Part shown: one piece after another, positions 32,664 through 33,719 of the stretch
Layout: each line of letters starts with the position of its first letter
Position numbering within the stretch: position 1 is the first letter of the stretch
Source of the DNA: an uncultured Selenomonas sp.
Lineage (GTDB): Bacteria; Bacillota; Negativicutes; Selenomonadales; Selenomonadaceae
Assembly: GCA_902780535.1 (NCBI GenBank)
Contig: CACZFT010000033.1
Span: forward strand, 1 to 33,719
Direction of reading: 5' to 3'
DNA: 33,719 bases
The notes under the pieces: generated by a model
Seen by the model: only the letters and a program-made list of their open reading frames with translations
Told to the model about the DNA's origin: nothing
Database searches by the model: none
Made by a program: the position numbers and the translations under genes

Positions 32664-33527
32664 ATGGGTGGCACGGATTATCCTAGCAAGAGGCGCGACT
32701 ATTATCGAGAGTACATCAAGGAACTGATACCACTCAAGAAGCCGTTCTTGGTGACGGGAACATACGATCCCCCGATTGATATCGGCGACACGCATTTCTG
32801 CCGCTTCCTGAACATCAAGCCGTATGTTTTCGGCGCTACCGGCAAAGTATTGTGCTCGCATATCCACATCACGAGGAAGCTTGCGGAGCGCTGGTATGAC
32901 CGGTTCACCATCGACATGAAGGGCAGGGAATTCGTCTTATGCGTGAAGCCGTACCTGTACGAGGAGAAGAGAGGCGGCTTGGATCTGACATCGAAACTCC
33001 GAGAATGGATCGAGCCGATCTTTCCATCCGGATGGTACAACGGCCCTCTGGAAGTCTTCTCGAAGATTCCGGAAGATGAGGTGCTGGATTTTCGCTTCAT
33101 CCCGAAGAGATGGCATTTTCTGTCAGATATTGCTTCTTATCAGCATGCAAAGGACAGGGGAGCAAGCATTTCGAAGCCGAAGGCGAAGAAAAAACCTTCG
33201 AAGCGCAAGCGCCAGATATACGCGCCGCATCCAGATGAAGCGTTTGTGCCGGAAGAAGGCCGTCCGACCATCGAGTGGATGGAAAAGGAAATCACGCGTG
33301 TCATGGCGCTGTCGAAGAAAAAGGTTGGCATGAAGATTCTGGCTGCTCAGGGGATTTTTTTCGACTCTGCATCTTCCAGGCTGGAGTGGCTGTCAGGAAA
33401 GCTAAAGCCTTGGAAATGGACGGAATGGGAGATGGTCCATTTGATGCGTCGGATTGATGTTACGCCGGAGAAATTCGCAAAGCTCAAGAAGAAGAGCTTC
33501 CGCGTGTGGTACGAAGAAAACGGTTGA
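32664..33527 (+). CDS. Uncharacterised protein with a basic linker
   Basis: A 287-residue protein I do not recognise. The first 160 residues are a mixed globular region with many aromatics (DYYREYIKELIPLKKPFLVT, FCRFLNIKPYVFG, WIEPIFPSGWYNGPLEVF). A strongly basic linker follows (SKPKAKKKPSKRKRQIY, near residue 172-190). The C-terminus is a helical region of about 90 residues (TIEWMEKEITRVMALSKKK, WTEWEMVHLMRRIDVTPEKF). There is no signal peptide or membrane helix. GGGAGGAACG lies about 9 nt before ATG 32664. Codon use is less GC-rich than in the housekeeping genes, which suggests an accessory gene. The basic linker would suit nucleic-acid binding, but that is a guess. Confidence 0.7.
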   Translation: MGGTDYPSKRRDYYREYIKELIPLKKPFLVTGTYDPPIDIGDTHFCRFLNIKPYVFGATGKVLCSHIHITRKLAERWYDRFTIDMKGREFVLCVKPYLYEEKRGGLDLTSKLREWIEPIFPSGWYNGPLEVFSKIPEDEVLDFRFIPKRWHFLSDIASYQHAKDRGASISKPKAKKKPSKRKRQIYAPHPDEAFVPEEGRPTIEWMEKEITRVMALSKKKVGMKILAAQGIFFDSASSRLEWLSGKLKPWKWTEWEMVHLMRRIDVTPEKFAKLKKKSFRVWYEENG

Positions 33528-33625
33528 GAGGAGCATTTGCTGCGCAGCCTGATTTTTCGTGCGTCGGAATTTTGAAGTGCGAGGTGATGATGATGCTGGA
33601 TTTCATGAGAGAGAAAAAGAGGCTC

Positions 33626-33694
33626 TTCACCCATAAGTGTGGGTGAAAAATTAGCATCAGCATCGCCTCAAGCCGCGTGATTCGTGGCTCGAGG
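33626..33694. other. Cluster of hairpins at the window edge, possible mobile-element end or repeat
   Basis: TTCACCCA (33626-33633) pairs with TGGGTGAA (33640-33647) around a 6-nt loop. CCTCAAGCC (33666-33674) pairs with GGCTCGAGG (33686-33694), one G-U pair. On the minus strand the first hairpin is followed by GAGCCTCTTTTTC, so it could end a minus-strand transcript coming from beyond the window. The layout would also fit the right end of an IS200/IS605-type element with its tnpB beyond the edge. No transposase is visible here. Confidence 0.3.
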
Positions 33695-33719
33695 ACGATT
33701 CGGCAATGGTACGACAATA

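Overview
The window looks like chromosomal DNA of a GC-rich Firmicute with an outer membrane, most likely a Negativicute of the Selenomonas/Mitsuokella type. This is inferred from the GC-rich codon use, the sepF, rny-ymdB and ftsH gene set, and GDP-sugar genes beside housekeeping genes; no marker gene fixes the genus.

Layout. 1-801: end of a peptide ABC transporter ATPase gene with a damaged 3' end. 888-5195: typA, sepF and a pepD-like dipeptidase, each with its own signals, then a small palindromic repeat. 5225-7153 (minus): an exported SIMPL protein and a membrane acyltransferase. 7322-8167: a broken small ASCH-like gene and five tRNAs (Asp, Gly, Cys, Gly, Cys) behind a perfect consensus promoter. 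8192-15866: a four-cysteine protein, rny, an unknown protein, ymdB, a PHP phosphoesterase, a P-loop/Asp23-like protein and ftsH. 15759-18273 (minus): a CorC-type protein and a branched-chain amino acid exporter pair (azlC broken, azlD intact) that converges on and overlaps ftsH. 18404-19273: a thioredoxin-reductase-like flavoprotein without a usable start codon.

The most interesting part is 19306-28315, a compact six-gene operon with its own promoter and terminator. Two tandem paralogous proteins of about 720 residues, each with an O-fucosyltransferase-like core, are followed by gmd, a GDP-fucose-synthase or colitose-synthase homologue, a DegT-fold enzyme whose PLP lysine is replaced by His188, and manC. 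Genes overlap by 4 nt or are 10-30 nt apart. Together they would make a GDP-6-deoxy- or GDP-3,6-dideoxyhexose (fucose or colitose type) and transfer it to an unknown acceptor. No polymerase, flippase or membrane GT is present, so a cytoplasmic acceptor such as a protein is plausible.

28323-33527: larA with a small Cys/His-rich exported peptide (minus), holA, a galE-like epimerase, mgsA and an unknown gene. Hairpins at the right edge may belong to a mobile element or repeat.

A second theme is damage. At least five genes (the oppF-like gene, the ASCH-like gene, azlC, the trxB-like gene and the galE-like gene) seem to lack a short internal or 5' segment, with or without a frameshift. This may be an assembly artefact or real decay, and should be settled before any biological reading.
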